This document shows positions 38,016-48,816 of a DNA stretch of 64,000 bases, piece by piece. Position 1 is the first letter of the stretch; the number at the start of each line of letters is the position of its first letter. Source of the stretch: Betaproteobacteria bacterium (GTDB lineage Bacteria > Pseudomonadota > Gammaproteobacteria > Burkholderiales > Rhodocyclaceae); contig WRMF01000002.1 of assembly GCA_009777245.1 (NCBI GenBank), positions 1 to 64,000 of the forward strand, in the 5' to 3' direction. The notes beneath the pieces are model-generated. The model saw only the letters and a program-made list of their open reading frames with translations. It did no database searches and was not told where the DNA came from. A program made the position numbers and the translations under genes.

Positions 38016-39239
38016 ATGACTGCCTCGCCTTCCCTTTCCGAAGCTCCTCCTTCCGCTCATATACTAAGCGTCAGCGAACTTAACGGCATGGCGCGAGTGG
38101 CGCTGGAAAAAAACCTGCCTCTCCTCTGGGTGGCGGGAGAGATTTCCAACCTTACCCGCGCCGCTTCCGGGCATGTCTATTTCATCCTGAAAGATGCCAA
38201 CGCCCAAGCGCGCTGCACAATCTGGCGCAACAAGGCGCAACTCATCGGCTTTCGCCCGGAAAACGGTCAGAAGGTGGAAGCGCGCGCGCTCGTAACCCTC
38301 TACGAAGCGCGAGGCGAATATCAGCTCAACGTGGAAACCTTGCGTCAGGCCGGGCAAGGATCGTTATTCGAGCGTTTTCTTGCCCTGAAAGCAGCATTGG
38401 AAGCGGAAGGACTGTTTGCGCTGTCAAGCAAACGCCCGCTTCCGTCCTTTCCCCGGCATATTGGCATCGTCACCAGTCCACAGGCCGCCGCCTTGAAGGA
38501 CGTGCTAATCACCCTTGAGCGACGCGCGCCGCATCTTGCCATTACCTTGTTTCCCACGCCGGTACAGGGCGAGGGCGCAGCCATTCAAATTGCCGCCGCG
38601 CTCAAAGCCGCAGCGGCTTATGACTGCGAGTCCATTATTCTCTGCCGGGGCGGGGGCAGTCTGGAAGATTTATGGGCTTTCAACGAGGAAGAAGTCGTCC
38701 GCGCCATTCGCGCCAGCAGCATCCCGGTTGTAAGCGGCATCGGGCACGAAACCGACTTCACCCTCGCCGACTTTGCCGCCGATCTCCGCGCTCCGACGCC
38801 CACTTCCGCCGCCGAGCAAATCTGCCCCGACCGCGCTGTTCTCCTTGAGCGCCTTTCAGCCCTCTCCCGCCGTCTGGAACATGGCTGGCAGCGCAGGCTT
38901 GGCCGCTGGGGAGAACAACTGGACTACCTTGCCTTCAGACTGCCTTCACCCGCCAGACAAATTGCCATTCGCCACGAACGACTGACATTCCAGACCCGCC
39001 GCATTAAGGAAGCCATTTTTCGGCTTCTGGCAAAGGATCGGCAAGGGTTGGAAAAGCTCGCTCAATCACTTCGACAACTCAACCCGGAAGCCGTCCTTGC
39101 CCGTGGTTACGCCATCGCGTTCGACGCGGAAAACCGCGCCGCGCGAGACGCTTCTCAACTGGTCGAAGGCGAAATCCTGACCCTGCGGCTGGCGAAAGGC
39201 GCTGCATCCGTCGCGGTCATATGCAGTAATTCTTCCTAG
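38016..39239 (+). CDS. xseA: Exodeoxyribonuclease VII large subunit
   Basis: The large subunit of ExoVII, which degrades single-stranded DNA to oligonucleotides. The 407-residue protein has an N-terminal OB-fold (PLLWVAGEISNLTRAASGHVYF, LKDANAQARCTIWRNKA) and a catalytic domain with GIVTSPQAAALKDVLITLERR, CRGGGSLEDLWAFNEEEVVRA and SGIGHETDFTLADFAADLRA. A coiled-coil and a C-terminal VLARGYAI segment follow. The small subunit xseB is not adjacent. Confidence 0.97.
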   Translation: MTASPSLSEAPPSAHILSVSELNGMARVALEKNLPLLWVAGEISNLTRAASGHVYFILKDANAQARCTIWRNKAQLIGFRPENGQKVEARALVTLYEARGEYQLNVETLRQAGQGSLFERFLALKAALEAEGLFALSSKRPLPSFPRHIGIVTSPQAAALKDVLITLERRAPHLAITLFPTPVQGEGAAIQIAAALKAAAAYDCESIILCRGGGSLEDLWAFNEEEVVRAIRASSIPVVSGIGHETDFTLADFAADLRAPTPTSAAEQICPDRAVLLERLSALSRRLEHGWQRRLGRWGEQLDYLAFRLPSPARQIAIRHERLTFQTRRIKEAIFRLLAKDRQGLEKLAQSLRQLNPEAVLARGYAIAFDAENRAARDASQLVEGEILTLRLAKGAASVAVICSNSS

Positions 39240-39419
39240 CGTCTGCCATGCGTGGGAGAAGGAGCCGGGGGAGAGGGAAAACACGCCGAGGCGCGCATGC
39301 TTACATCAAAACTGCTCTGAACATCGTTTCCCGCCAGTGTTCGCGCAGACGAAAAACGTATAGAATATGCGTTTTGGCGGCTTGCCGTCAGTCTTTTCAT
39401 CCTTCGGAAACGTGCTGCC

Positions 39420-40265
39420 ATGACCCATCAGACCACTTTCAAGATTCTTGAAGACATTGCCCAGGACCTGTCCGGGGATCAGGTGACTTTTCCCACCTTC
39501 CTTGATGTCACCTTCAAAGTTCGCGGCGCTCTCAAAAACGCCAATCTGAACATTGAGCAGCTTGCCAAACTGGTAAGCACCGAGCCTTTGATGAGCGCAA
39601 AAATTATCCGCATGGCAAATTCTGCCGCTCTTAACGTCTCCGGCCAGCCGGTGGCTGATGTGAAAACCGCAATCGTCCGCGTAGGCGTGGAGGCTGTTCG
39701 TACCATCTCCTTCGCTGTTGCGATGGAGCAGTTGATTCTATCCCGCCAGATGCGGACATTTGCCGAACTCTCCCGGAAACTATGGGATCACACCGCGCAC
39801 ACCGCCGCCATCTGCCGCATCCTTGCCCCCAAAATCGCCCCCGGCGTCAATGCGGACGAAGCCATGTTCGCCGGAATGGTGCACGACATCGGCGTCTTTT
39901 ACCTTCTCTCCCGCGCCGCGCCCTATCCTGAACTGGCGCAGGATCACGATGCTCTCTTTGACCTGCTCGCAGGCTGGCACGACAACATCGGACACGCCCT
40001 CCTCTTCGCCCTTGGACAACCAGAACACATCCTGATCGCCGTGCAGGAACACGAGCAGAATCGGGAATTAAAGAGGGAAAAAAACCTCTCCGATGTGTTG
40101 TTCATCGCCAACAAGATCGCCAATACCATGAGTAGCTGGCAAGGCGAACCCGACGAAAACGATTTTGCCAGAATCGCCCAAATCCTGGACGCAAACACCT
40201 TGCAGGACATCCGCGAACGATCCAGGGAAGACATCGCCTCCCTGAAGCAGGCGCTAGGCTCGTAA
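39420..40265 (+). CDS. HDOD-domain signalling protein
   Basis: A 281-residue protein almost entirely made of an HDOD domain (about 20-225): VTFPTFLDVTFKVRGAL, LVSTEPLMSAKIIRMANSAA, VKTAIVRVGVEAVRTI, and an HD-like stretch MVHDIGVFYLLS followed by GWHDNIGHALLFALGQPE. HDOD proteins regulate signalling or cell-cycle steps without a proven catalytic activity. Convergent with the MscS gene. The EAL/HDOD gene three genes downstream has the same domain. Confidence 0.9.
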   Translation: MTHQTTFKILEDIAQDLSGDQVTFPTFLDVTFKVRGALKNANLNIEQLAKLVSTEPLMSAKIIRMANSAALNVSGQPVADVKTAIVRVGVEAVRTISFAVAMEQLILSRQMRTFAELSRKLWDHTAHTAAICRILAPKIAPGVNADEAMFAGMVHDIGVFYLLSRAAPYPELAQDHDALFDLLAGWHDNIGHALLFALGQPEHILIAVQEHEQNRELKREKNLSDVLFIANKIANTMSSWQGEPDENDFARIAQILDANTLQDIRERSREDIASLKQALGS

Positions 40266-40394
40266 ATTCAGTTCTGTCCGGCGAAAGCGCCCATAAACGC
40301 TTTACGCCAGGCGCGGCTCTTCCCGAACCTGCCGCAACAAGGTTTCACAGTAATCTCTACCCTCTGCATACCCTCTCCCTGCATTCTGCATATG

Positions 40395-41702
40395 TCACAT
40401 CCTCGCATCCGCCTGACCCAGGATACGCACCTCGCGCTGCGGGAAGGGAATTTCGATTCCTTCCTCGCGGAAGCGCCGCCAGATCTCCAGATTTATCTGG
40501 GAGCGTAAAACTACTACGCCTTTTTCCGGATCGTTCACCCAGAAGCCCAATTCCAAGTCAATGCCTCTTTCGGAAAAACGGATGATGTTCGCGGAAGGAG
40601 CGGGGTCTTTCAGCACTCGCTCCTGTTCCTGAGCAATGCTTTCCAAAAGCCGCAACACTTTTTCCAGATCGCTTGCATAGGTCACGGAAACCGCCGCCAC
40701 AACCCGCAACTGGGGTTCGGAAAAAGTCTGATTACGCACGATATTGATTACCAATGCCTCATTGGGTACGATAAATTCATCGCCTACCAAGTTTTTCAGC
40801 ACCGTATAGCGGGTCGTAATCCGGGTCACTACGCCGCTGCTATCAGCGTCTACATGAATCAGATTGCCAAGCTGGATTGAGCGATCCAGCAAAATGATGA
40901 ACCCGGAGACGTAATTACTGGCTATCCTCTGTAGTCCTATTCCAAGCCCGACCCCAAGCGCTCCGGTAAATACCGAAAGCGCGGTAATATCAAGGCCGAT
41001 CAGGGAAAAGCTCAATAAAACCGCAAGCAGCAGAAAGAGCGCCTTGCTCAGGCGAACAAGCACTATGCGTAGCGAAACATCAATGTCGGGCGAGCGCAAA
41101 AGCCTCGATTCCAGCAAACTGGAGAGCCAGAGCGAAAACAGCAGAATCAGCGCGACCACCACCAGACCGTTGATCAGCATCCACAGACTGATGCGATGCG
41201 CGCCCGCTTGCACGCCGACTGTTTCCAGGAGAGCTACCGCTTCCGGCGCGATGCCGGAAAGGAAAAGAGCAAGCCACCCCCAGACCAGAACGGAAAGTAT
41301 CCGGCTTGCGTCTTTAAGCCACCAGGCTTGCGGGAAACTGCGATGCAGCATGCGCCGCAAGGCGCGCACCAAAGCCAGCGCCAGCAAGAGGGGAATTAAA
41401 ATGTCAAAGAGATGGATAGGCCACTTCATCTCCATCACCGCTCTGGCAATAGCCATGAGAAGAGCCGACAACAGCAGAAAGGCCTGCCCGGACATGACTC
41501 CAAGCAAACCCGTGTCGTCGGTAGTCAAGCGAGATCGCAAGGAGCGCGCCAATGCCCAGGCAAGCAGCAGGCAACACGTTATTGCCAGATACTGCCAATA
41601 AAAGCCCGGAGTCCAGAAATCTCCCAGCAGGTTCGCCAGACGGGAAGATGTGAAAAAAGCGGAATCGGACAGGTGGGAAACCGGCTCGGAAGAAGCAGTC
41701 AT
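40395..41702 (-). CDS. MscS-family mechanosensitive ion channel
   Basis: A 435-residue inner-membrane channel with about five or six N-terminal hydrophobic helices. The MscS core includes pore helix FTGALGVGLGIGLQRIASNY, then VSGFIILLDRSIQLGNLIHV, RITTRYTVLKNLVGDEFIVPNEAL and a C-terminal beta/alpha domain ending REVRILGQA. Such channels release solutes on hypo-osmotic shock. Length places it among medium-sized MscS paralogues; the exact subtype is not assigned. Confidence 0.93.
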   Translation of the reverse strand: MTASSEPVSHLSDSAFFTSSRLANLLGDFWTPGFYWQYLAITCCLLLAWALARSLRSRLTTDDTGLLGVMSGQAFLLLSALLMAIARAVMEMKWPIHLFDILIPLLLALALVRALRRMLHRSFPQAWWLKDASRILSVLVWGWLALFLSGIAPEAVALLETVGVQAGAHRISLWMLINGLVVVALILLFSLWLSSLLESRLLRSPDIDVSLRIVLVRLSKALFLLLAVLLSFSLIGLDITALSVFTGALGVGLGIGLQRIASNYVSGFIILLDRSIQLGNLIHVDADSSGVVTRITTRYTVLKNLVGDEFIVPNEALVINIVRNQTFSEPQLRVVAAVSVTYASDLEKVLRLLESIAQEQERVLKDPAPSANIIRFSERGIDLELGFWVNDPEKGVVVLRSQINLEIWRRFREEGIEIPFPQREVRILGQADARM

Positions 41703-41812
41703 TGCAGCAGTAGAAAAAGAACAAAACGCAATTGTAGATGAATGAACAAGGACTTGCCGAAACAGAATCGCTTTCCTAAACTATCAAGCCAAACCCGCTG
41801 AATTATTCCACG

Positions 41813-42442
41813 ATGGACATTCATATTCGCCGCCTGGGTCTGGCCGACTACCTGACGACATGGGACGCCATGCGCGCATTCACCCGCAACCGGACTCCGG
41901 ATACTCCGGACGAATTCTGGCTGACCGAGCATCCGCCGGTGTTTACCCTGGGGCAATCAGGAAAGCCGGAACACATCCTCAAAGACATCGGAATTCCCGT
42001 CGTGCGGAGCGACCGGGGCGGGCAAGTTACCTATCACGGCCCCGGACAACTGCTCGTCTATCTGCTCATGGATTTGCGCCGCCGGAATCTGAAAGTAAGC
42101 GTGATGACACGCAAAATCGAGGCGGCGATCATTGCCTGCCTGCGCCGGGAAGGATTGATAGCCAACCGCCGCCTCGGCGCGCCGGGCGTATACATGGGCG
42201 ATACGGGCAAGGGCGCTAAAATCGCCGCCCTGGGGCTTCGCGTCGCAAACGGCGCGACATATCACGGCCTTAGCCTCAACATAGACATGGATTTGTCGCC
42301 CTTTGCCGCCATCAATCCTTGCGGTTATCCCGGCCTTGCCGTCACCCAGACGCAGGATGAAGGACTTTCCCTCGCTCTGGACGCGGCGGGCGAATTGCTC
42401 TGCCATGCCCTGTTGGCGGAATTTTCGGATTTGCCCGTATGA
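41813..42442 (+). CDS. lipB: Octanoyl-[ACP]:protein N-octanoyltransferase LipB
   Basis: First committed step of lipoate assembly: transfer of octanoate from ACP to lipoyl domains. The 209-residue protein has [18 protein letters not shown], catalytic K136 (GAKIAALG), YHGLSLN and catalytic C170 ([13 protein letters not shown]). Its stop overlaps the lipA start (ATGA), so the two lipoylation genes are coupled. Confidence 0.97.
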   Translation: MDIHIRRLGLADYLTTWDAMRAFTRNRTPDTPDEFWLTEHPPVFTLGQSGKPEHILKDIGIPVVRSDRGGQVTYHGPGQLLVYLLMDLRRRNLKVSVMTRKIEAAIIACLRREGLIANRRLGAPGVYMGDTGKGAKIAALGLRVANGATYHGLSLNIDMDLSPFAAINPCGYPGLAVTQTQDEGLSLALDAAGELLCHALLAEFSDLPV

Positions 42443-43374
42443 CCGCAAATACACGCAATAGCGCGGCAAAAACCGCCCGCATCCCCATCGCGCCGCAAAC
42501 GCCGCTTGACAAGCCCGTCTGGATTCGCGCCAGGGCAGGGAGCGGCGAGCGTTTCGATGCAATGCGCCGCTTGTTGCGCGAGCAGCGCCTGCATACCGTC
42601 TGCGAGGAAGCATCATGCCCTAACATGGGGGAGTGCTTCGGGCGCGGCGCGGCGACCTTCATGATTCTGGGCAACCTCTGCACCCGCCGCTGCCCTTTCT
42701 GCAATGTCGGACATGGCCTGCCGCTGCCGCCCGATACGGAAGAGCCATTGCGAATTGCCGATGCCGTCAAGCGCATGAGCCTCAATTACGCAGTCATAAC
42801 CAGCGTTGATCGGGATGATTTGAAGGACGGCGGAGCCGGTCATTTTTCCGCTGTTGTCGCTGCCATAAGGATGAAAAGCCCGCATACAAAAATTGAAATT
42901 CTCGTCCCGGACTTTCGGGGAAGGCTGAAAGCCGCTCTGGATGCGCTTGTCTCGCTGCCCGATGTATTCAATCACAATCTGGAAACCGTGCCGCGCCTTT
43001 ACCGGGCGATCCGCCCCGGCGCGGATTATCGTCATTCCCTTGAACTGTTGCACTCCTTCAAGGAACGCCACCCGGACATTCCCGCAAAGTCCGGTTTGAT
43101 GGTCGGGTTGGGGGAGACGGATCAGGAAATTCTCGCGGTAATGCTTGAGCTTTACGCGCATGGCGTAACGATGCTGACCATCGGCCAATATCTTGCCCCA
43201 TCCGCCAATCATGCGCCGGTGCGCCGCTATGTGGAGCCGGAGACCTTCCGCCTTTACGAGGCAGAGGCAAGGGCTATCGGCTTTGCCGCCGTCGCCTCGG
43301 CTCCGCTGGCGCGTTCGTCTTATCGGGCGGAAGAACAGGCTGCGAATGAAGAAGCAAAACCAGCGCAAAAATGA
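42439..43374 (+). CDS. lipA: Lipoyl synthase LipA
   Basis: Radical SAM enzyme inserting two sulfurs into octanoyl groups. The 311-residue protein has both clusters: auxiliary C55, C60, C66 ([14 protein letters not shown]) and radical SAM C81, C85, C88 (CTRRCPFC). The C-terminal serine ligand lies in [10 protein letters not shown]. It consumes an Fe-S cluster per turnover and so depends on isc products. Overlaps lipB by four bases. Confidence 0.98.
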   Translation: MTANTRNSAAKTARIPIAPQTPLDKPVWIRARAGSGERFDAMRRLLREQRLHTVCEEASCPNMGECFGRGAATFMILGNLCTRRCPFCNVGHGLPLPPDTEEPLRIADAVKRMSLNYAVITSVDRDDLKDGGAGHFSAVVAAIRMKSPHTKIEILVPDFRGRLKAALDALVSLPDVFNHNLETVPRLYRAIRPGADYRHSLELLHSFKERHPDIPAKSGLMVGLGETDQEILAVMLELYAHGVTMLTIGQYLAPSANHAPVRRYVEPETFRLYEAEARAIGFAAVASAPLARSSYRAEEQAANEEAKPAQK

Positions 43375-43503
43375 CAAGCAGGGAGTCAGGATAGTGGGTA
43401 AACAGCAATAAAGCCCAACACTCATTCAAACTTACCTGTATTTGCTTGCATGTATCATGGAAAATCATGCACAATAACGGAAACGCCCTGAAGGAGCATT
43501 TTC

Positions 43504-44901
43504 ATGTTGGGTTTATTGCGCGGCATATTCGGCAAGTCAAAGGACAAAACCGGCGAAGCAAAAACGCCGGAAGCATCCCCGCCCCCTTCCTCCGATACCG
43601 CAGGGAAGCAGGATGTGAATGCCTTTCTGTGTCGGGAAGCCATTTTGGGACGCGATCAGCGCATTGTCGGCTACGAGTTCAGCTATCCGCAGCATATGCA
43701 CACGCGCCTCATGGAAAAACGCGCCCTGGCGCGCCAGTATTATGACGGAGCATTGCTAAGCCAACTTGCCGGAATGCGGCTTGAATCCATCATCGGGCGG
43801 CGTCTGGCCTTTCTCGACATTTCCCCGGTCTCGCTGAACCATCCGGCTCTGGAGTATCTGCCCAAACAGAATGTCGCGCTGATCCTTAACTTTCACACAA
43901 ACCCCAATCTTTCCGCGCAAGCGGCACAGGAAATCATCCGACGCGCGCAACCGCTGCGCGAACAAGGGCTCAAAATCGGCGTCAAATGGCAACGCCATTG
44001 GCTGCCGAACGAAGAAAGCTTTGCCATCCTGCAAAAGATTGACTTCGCGCGCATTTCATTACCGGACTACGCCGTCCATAGCCAGATACTGGCGGATTTG
44101 CACCGGAGCGTAACCGTGATGAATGCCGAGGCGCGGGCTGCAAACCCGTTGCGTTTGATTGCCATTGATATAAACACGCCGAACAATTTCCAGGAATGCT
44201 ATCGCCTGGGCTTCGACTTATTTTGCGGCCCCTTCATCAGCCGCAAACAGGAAAAGGCAGCAATCTCAAAGAGCGCCGCAGCCAATCGTCTAAGAATCGT
44301 CCAATTATTGAACAACCTGCGCCGCAATTCGCACACCGGTGAACTGGAGCATGAATTAAAGCAAGACCCGACCCTCTCCTACTACCTGTTGCGTTACGCC
44401 AATTCTCCAGCCCTGGGCTTGAGCCAGGAAATCACCGGCATCACGCAAGCCATTACACTATTGGGACGCAATTATCTCTATCGCTGGCTATCCTTCCTGC
44501 TCTTGAAAGTAGAAGACCCTGGCTACCGCGAATGGGTATTGACCGAACAGGCGCTTGCGCGCGCAGCGCTGATGGAACGGTTGGGCATAGTCAAGGGCGA
44601 CATCTCCCTGGATTCTCTCTTTCTCACTGGCCTTTTCTCCCTGCTTGACCAGTTGATGGGCTATTCGCTCAATGATCTGATCGCCAAAATCCATATTCCA
44701 GATGAAATCTCTGTCGCGCTCACGCGGCGGGAAGGCATACTGGCGCAATATCTCGCCCTTGCCGAAGCCTGCGAATCCAAGATTCCGGAAAATATCGAGC
44801 GGTACTCCGTTCGGCTTGGCTTTTCCGCTTTGGATGTCAACCTTGCGGTTTTCGACGCGCTTGCCTGGGCGCACGAGATGATTAACGTATCTACTGACTG
44901 A
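43504..44901 (+). CDS. EAL/HDOD dual-domain signalling protein (EAL degenerate)
   Basis: A 465-residue protein of the YuxH type: a low-complexity N-terminal tail (to about 40), a divergent EAL domain (about 40-240; FLCREAILGRDQRIVGYEF in place of a true EAL signature, and no DDFGTG loop visible), and a C-terminal HDOD domain (about 255-440; LEHELKQDPTLSYYLLRYAN, AITLLGRNYLYRWLSFLLL). Probably not a c-di-GMP phosphodiesterase but a binder or adaptor. GAAGGAGC precedes the start. Confidence 0.88.
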   Translation: MLGLLRGIFGKSKDKTGEAKTPEASPPPSSDTAGKQDVNAFLCREAILGRDQRIVGYEFSYPQHMHTRLMEKRALARQYYDGALLSQLAGMRLESIIGRRLAFLDISPVSLNHPALEYLPKQNVALILNFHTNPNLSAQAAQEIIRRAQPLREQGLKIGVKWQRHWLPNEESFAILQKIDFARISLPDYAVHSQILADLHRSVTVMNAEARAANPLRLIAIDINTPNNFQECYRLGFDLFCGPFISRKQEKAAISKSAAANRLRIVQLLNNLRRNSHTGELEHELKQDPTLSYYLLRYANSPALGLSQEITGITQAITLLGRNYLYRWLSFLLLKVEDPGYREWVLTEQALARAALMERLGIVKGDISLDSLFLTGLFSLLDQLMGYSLNDLIAKIHIPDEISVALTRREGILAQYLALAEACESKIPENIERYSVRLGFSALDVNLAVFDALAWAHEMINVSTD

Positions 44902-44942
44902 AGCGATGCAAAATACTTCGCAACTTCGTTATAATCCGCCCA

Positions 44943-45066
44943 TTGAACATGCGTCGAGCACAATCCTCGCCATTTATGGCGAGGCGAGCAAGACAGTTGC
45001 TTTTGGAGCCGAGGGCTTCTCTAACCTGTGTCGAGGAATCCCCGGCCTTTAGGCTGGGGTGACTCA
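44943..45066 (+). repeat. Three-hairpin dispersed repeat, copy C (in fabI leader)
   Basis: TTGAACATGCGTCGAGC, hairpin 1 CCTCGCC-ATTTAT-GGCGAGG, hairpin 2 GGAGCC/GGGCTTC (imperfect) and hairpin 3 CCCCGGCC-TTTA-GGCTGGGG, ending GACTCA. It stops 18 bp before the fabI ATG, so it must be transcribed in any fabI mRNA that starts upstream. Confidence 0.85.
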
Positions 45067-45084
45067 AGTCAATGGGAGTAAAGA

Positions 45085-45882
45085 ATGGGTTTTCTTGCCG
45101 ACAAAAAAATCCTGATTACCGGAGTGCTGTCCAAGCACTCCATAGCTTATGGCGTTGCCAAGGCCTGCTGGCGGGAAGGCGCTATACTCGCCTTCAGCTA
45201 CCAGAATGACCGCTTCGAGGAGCGCGTCAGGAAATTCGCCGACGAATTCGGTAGCCAGCTTGTATTTCCTTGCGATGTCGCAAGCGACGCCGACATCAAC
45301 AACATGTTTGACAAGCTGGGAAGCGCCTGGGGCGGAATTGACGGCATTCTCCACTCCATTGCCTACGCGCCTACGGAAGCCATTGAGGGCGATTTTCTGG
45401 AAGGCATTTCCCGCGAGGCCTTTCGTATCGCGCATGAAATATCCGCGTACAGTTATCCGGCGCTAGCCAAGGCTGCCCGTCCGCTTATGCAGGGGCGCAA
45501 CGCCTCGCTGGTCGCGCTCACCTACCTGGGCGCGGAGCGCACCATGCCCAACTACAATACTATGGGATTGGCCAAGGCCAGTCTGGAAGCGGCTACCCGC
45601 TACCTAGCCTTTTGTCTCGGCCCTGAGGGGATCCGCGCCAACGCCATTTCCGCAGGCCCCATCAAGACTCTGGCCGCCTCCGGCATCGGCAGTTTCAGTA
45701 AACTCTTGGCCTACAACGTCCACCATGCCCCTTCGCGCCGCAACGTCACCATTGACGAAGTCGGCAATGCGGCAGCCTTCCTCCTCTCCGATCTGGCTTC
45801 CGGCATCAACGGAGAGATCATTTATGTAGACGGCGGAATGCACTCCACCGCCCTTGGCAACCCTGAACCGATGCGGAGTTAG
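45085..45882 (+). CDS. fabI: Enoyl-[ACP] reductase (NADH) FabI
   Basis: Last step of each fatty-acid elongation cycle. The 265-residue SDR-fold protein has [26 protein letters not shown] and the catalytic Y147 / Y157 / K164 set ([18 protein letters not shown]), and ends with [17 protein letters not shown]. This is the triclosan-target family. Ribosome binding site GGGAG follows the end of repeat copy C. Confidence 0.97.
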   Translation: MGFLADKKILITGVLSKHSIAYGVAKACWREGAILAFSYQNDRFEERVRKFADEFGSQLVFPCDVASDADINNMFDKLGSAWGGIDGILHSIAYAPTEAIEGDFLEGISREAFRIAHEISAYSYPALAKAARPLMQGRNASLVALTYLGAERTMPNYNTMGLAKASLEAATRYLAFCLGPEGIRANAISAGPIKTLAASGIGSFSKLLAYNVHHAPSRRNVTIDEVGNAAAFLLSDLASGINGEIIYVDGGMHSTALGNPEPMRS

Positions 45883-46261
45883 GACATTTTCGGCTTATCC
45901 TCATCACACCCAAAAGATGTGAAACCGATTGCCTCCAGATTGCTCAACCGAGGGGCGATCGGTTTGGGCAACAAGTTGACAGGAGAGCAATATATAGTGG
46001 TTCCTGCAAATAAAGCTACCAAACCCCGGCAGCTTCGCCGCTAGTGGGCAAGCTTTTTGGACTTGCGCAGAGCGCAAAAGGGTGTTTTGTGTCGTGCCAG
46101 GAGTCAGACAATGCTCCCTTTTTAAAGGATGATAACTTGTTGCGCCAAGGGTTTGCTGTTACCGCGCCAAAGCATGAACCTGCTTTCAAACCATAAATAG
46201 CCCGACAGAAACGCTTTTGCCTCGCCCGCGTGAGTGTTTACTTCTCGCCTTACCGCATCAT
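45883..46261. other. Intergenic region after fabI, no gene seen
   Basis: Part of a 618-bp gap. It holds TTCCTGCAAATAAAGC and CTTCGCCGCTAGTGGGC (45990-46060), also found in decayed form at 6410-6500 (opposite strand). A GC-poor middle section is followed by repeat copy D. No start-codon/RBS pair with a plausible ORF was found. Confidence 0.4.
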
Positions 46262-46386
46262 TGAGTCACCCCTGCCTTTAGGCCGGGGATTCCTCGACAC
46301 AGGTTAGAGAGTCTCAATACTCCATAAAACAACTGTCTCGCTCACCTCGCCATGAATGGCAAGGATTGCGTTCGACGCGTGTTCAA
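46262..46386 (-). repeat. Three-hairpin dispersed repeat, copy D
   Basis: On the minus strand: TTGAACACGCGTCGAACGC, hairpin 1 CCTTGCC-ATTCAT-GGCGAGG, a degenerate hairpin 2 (GGAGTATTGAGACTC) and hairpin 3 CCCCGGCC-TAAA-GGCAGGGG (one mismatch), ending GACTCA. It lies about 115 bp upstream of the MFS gene, pointing away from it. Confidence 0.85.
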
Positions 46387-46500
46387 TGCCGCGCGAACAT
46401 TTTTTGCAAGCCATGTCTACTCATTCGGCGCTTCATGCGATAATCCAAAACTGACGGTTAGGCATTAGCCTTCCGTTTCCAAAAATCTCAAGGAGACAAT

Positions 46501-47760
46501 ATGACAACAGATAAAACCCCCAACCGCTGGCTGGTTCTCTTGGCTTGTATCGTAATCAACATCTGCCTGGGAACAGCCCTTTATGCCTTTAGTGTGTACG
46601 TCAAGCCTCTTGTGGAAATTCTGGGCGCGGAAACCTCCCAGATAGCTCTGGCCTTCTCGATTTGCACGCTCGTCATTCCCCTTGCCATGATTGTCGCGGG
46701 CAAGTTTCAGGACACCATCGGCCCCAAGAAGGTGATTTTCGTAGGCGGCCTCATTTTCGGAACGGCCATCATCCTGACGAGCTTCGCCGGCAACCTGCCC
46801 ATGTTGTATCTGACTTACGGCATTCTGGGAGGCGCGGGCATCGGCACCATTTACGCCTGTACTGTGGCCAATACAGTAAAGTTCTTCCCGGACAAGCGCG
46901 GTCTTGCTTCCGGTCTTGTCGTGGCTGGCTTTGCCTCCGGCGCGCTTTTTAGCGCAAATCTTGCTACCTGGCTTATTGCTCAGTACACGGTTACGACTAC
47001 GTTCCTGATATTTGGCGTGGCCTATCTGGTGGTGATCACTCTTTGCGTGACCCAGGTCAAGACCGCTCCGGCAGGCTTTGTTCCCGCTGGGTGGACGCCT
47101 CCGGCTCCGGCAGCGGGCAGCGCCGCTCCGGCTTCCGTTGACAAGAACTGGAGAGGGATGCTCGTCGACCCTCTGTTCTACGTTCTTTTCATCGTCTACA
47201 CCATCGGTTGCGTCTCCGGACTCATGTTCATGGTGCTAGCCGCACCGATTGCCAGGGAAATGTTCGCGGTTGGAGCCCCCACGGAGGTAGCTACAGCCTT
47301 GGCCACTACCGCCGTGCTATTCCTGGCGGCTGCCAATACGGGCGGACGACTGTTCTGGGGCTGGGTATCTGACAAGCTGGGGCGTTTTAACGTGCTCTAC
47401 ATGATGTTTGCCATTACCGCGCTGGCGATGCTGGGCATGACCCAGGTGACAAGCTATGCGCTGTACATCGTGGTGCTCGTGAGCGTGGTGCTCTGCTTCG
47501 GCGGCGTCATGGGCTGCTTCCCCTCCATAACAGCGGAAGCATTCGGCTCCAAGAACCTGGGCATGAACTACGGCATCATCTTCTTTGCCTACGGCGTCGG
47601 CGGCACCATAGGCCCGCAACTGGGTTCGAGAATCAAGGAAGCGAGCGGCGATTTCACCCTGGCTTTCATCATCGCTGGTTTCCTGGCCTTGATCGGTCTT
47701 GCGCTCTCTTTCTTGGCGATGAAGATTACGAAGAACAGACAGAAGGTTGCTGCCGCCTGA
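46501..47760 (+). CDS. MFS transporter, oxalate/formate antiporter (OFA) family
   Basis: A 419-residue major-facilitator protein with about twelve hydrophobic helices. OFA-type signatures are ALYAFSVYVKPLVEILG at the first helix, GKFQDTIGPKKVIFVGG as the loop 2-3 motif, GGAGIGTIYACTVANTVKFF, FPDKRGLASGLVVAGFASGA and GRLFWGWVSDKLGR. A Pro/Ala-rich cytoplasmic loop lies at about 197-215. OFA members carry oxalate, lactate or similar monocarboxylates; the substrate here is not determined. AAGGAGA precedes the start. Confidence 0.9.
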   Translation: MTTDKTPNRWLVLLACIVINICLGTALYAFSVYVKPLVEILGAETSQIALAFSICTLVIPLAMIVAGKFQDTIGPKKVIFVGGLIFGTAIILTSFAGNLPMLYLTYGILGGAGIGTIYACTVANTVKFFPDKRGLASGLVVAGFASGALFSANLATWLIAQYTVTTTFLIFGVAYLVVITLCVTQVKTAPAGFVPAGWTPPAPAAGSAAPASVDKNWRGMLVDPLFYVLFIVYTIGCVSGLMFMVLAAPIAREMFAVGAPTEVATALATTAVLFLAAANTGGRLFWGWVSDKLGRFNVLYMMFAITALAMLGMTQVTSYALYIVVLVSVVLCFGGVMGCFPSITAEAFGSKNLGMNYGIIFFAYGVGGTIGPQLGSRIKEASGDFTLAFIIAGFLALIGLALSFLAMKITKNRQKVAAA

Positions 47761-48783
<1,023 letters not shown>

Positions 48784-48816
48784 ACTAACTAGCCTGAACT
48801 AACGGAAGAATAACCG

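Noticed and set aside
44943-46386. Two inverted structured repeats around fabI as a composite transposon or integron attC sites
   Set aside because: No transposase or integrase gene, the enclosed gene is a housekeeping enzyme, and the hairpin order fits a small dispersed repeat better than attC.
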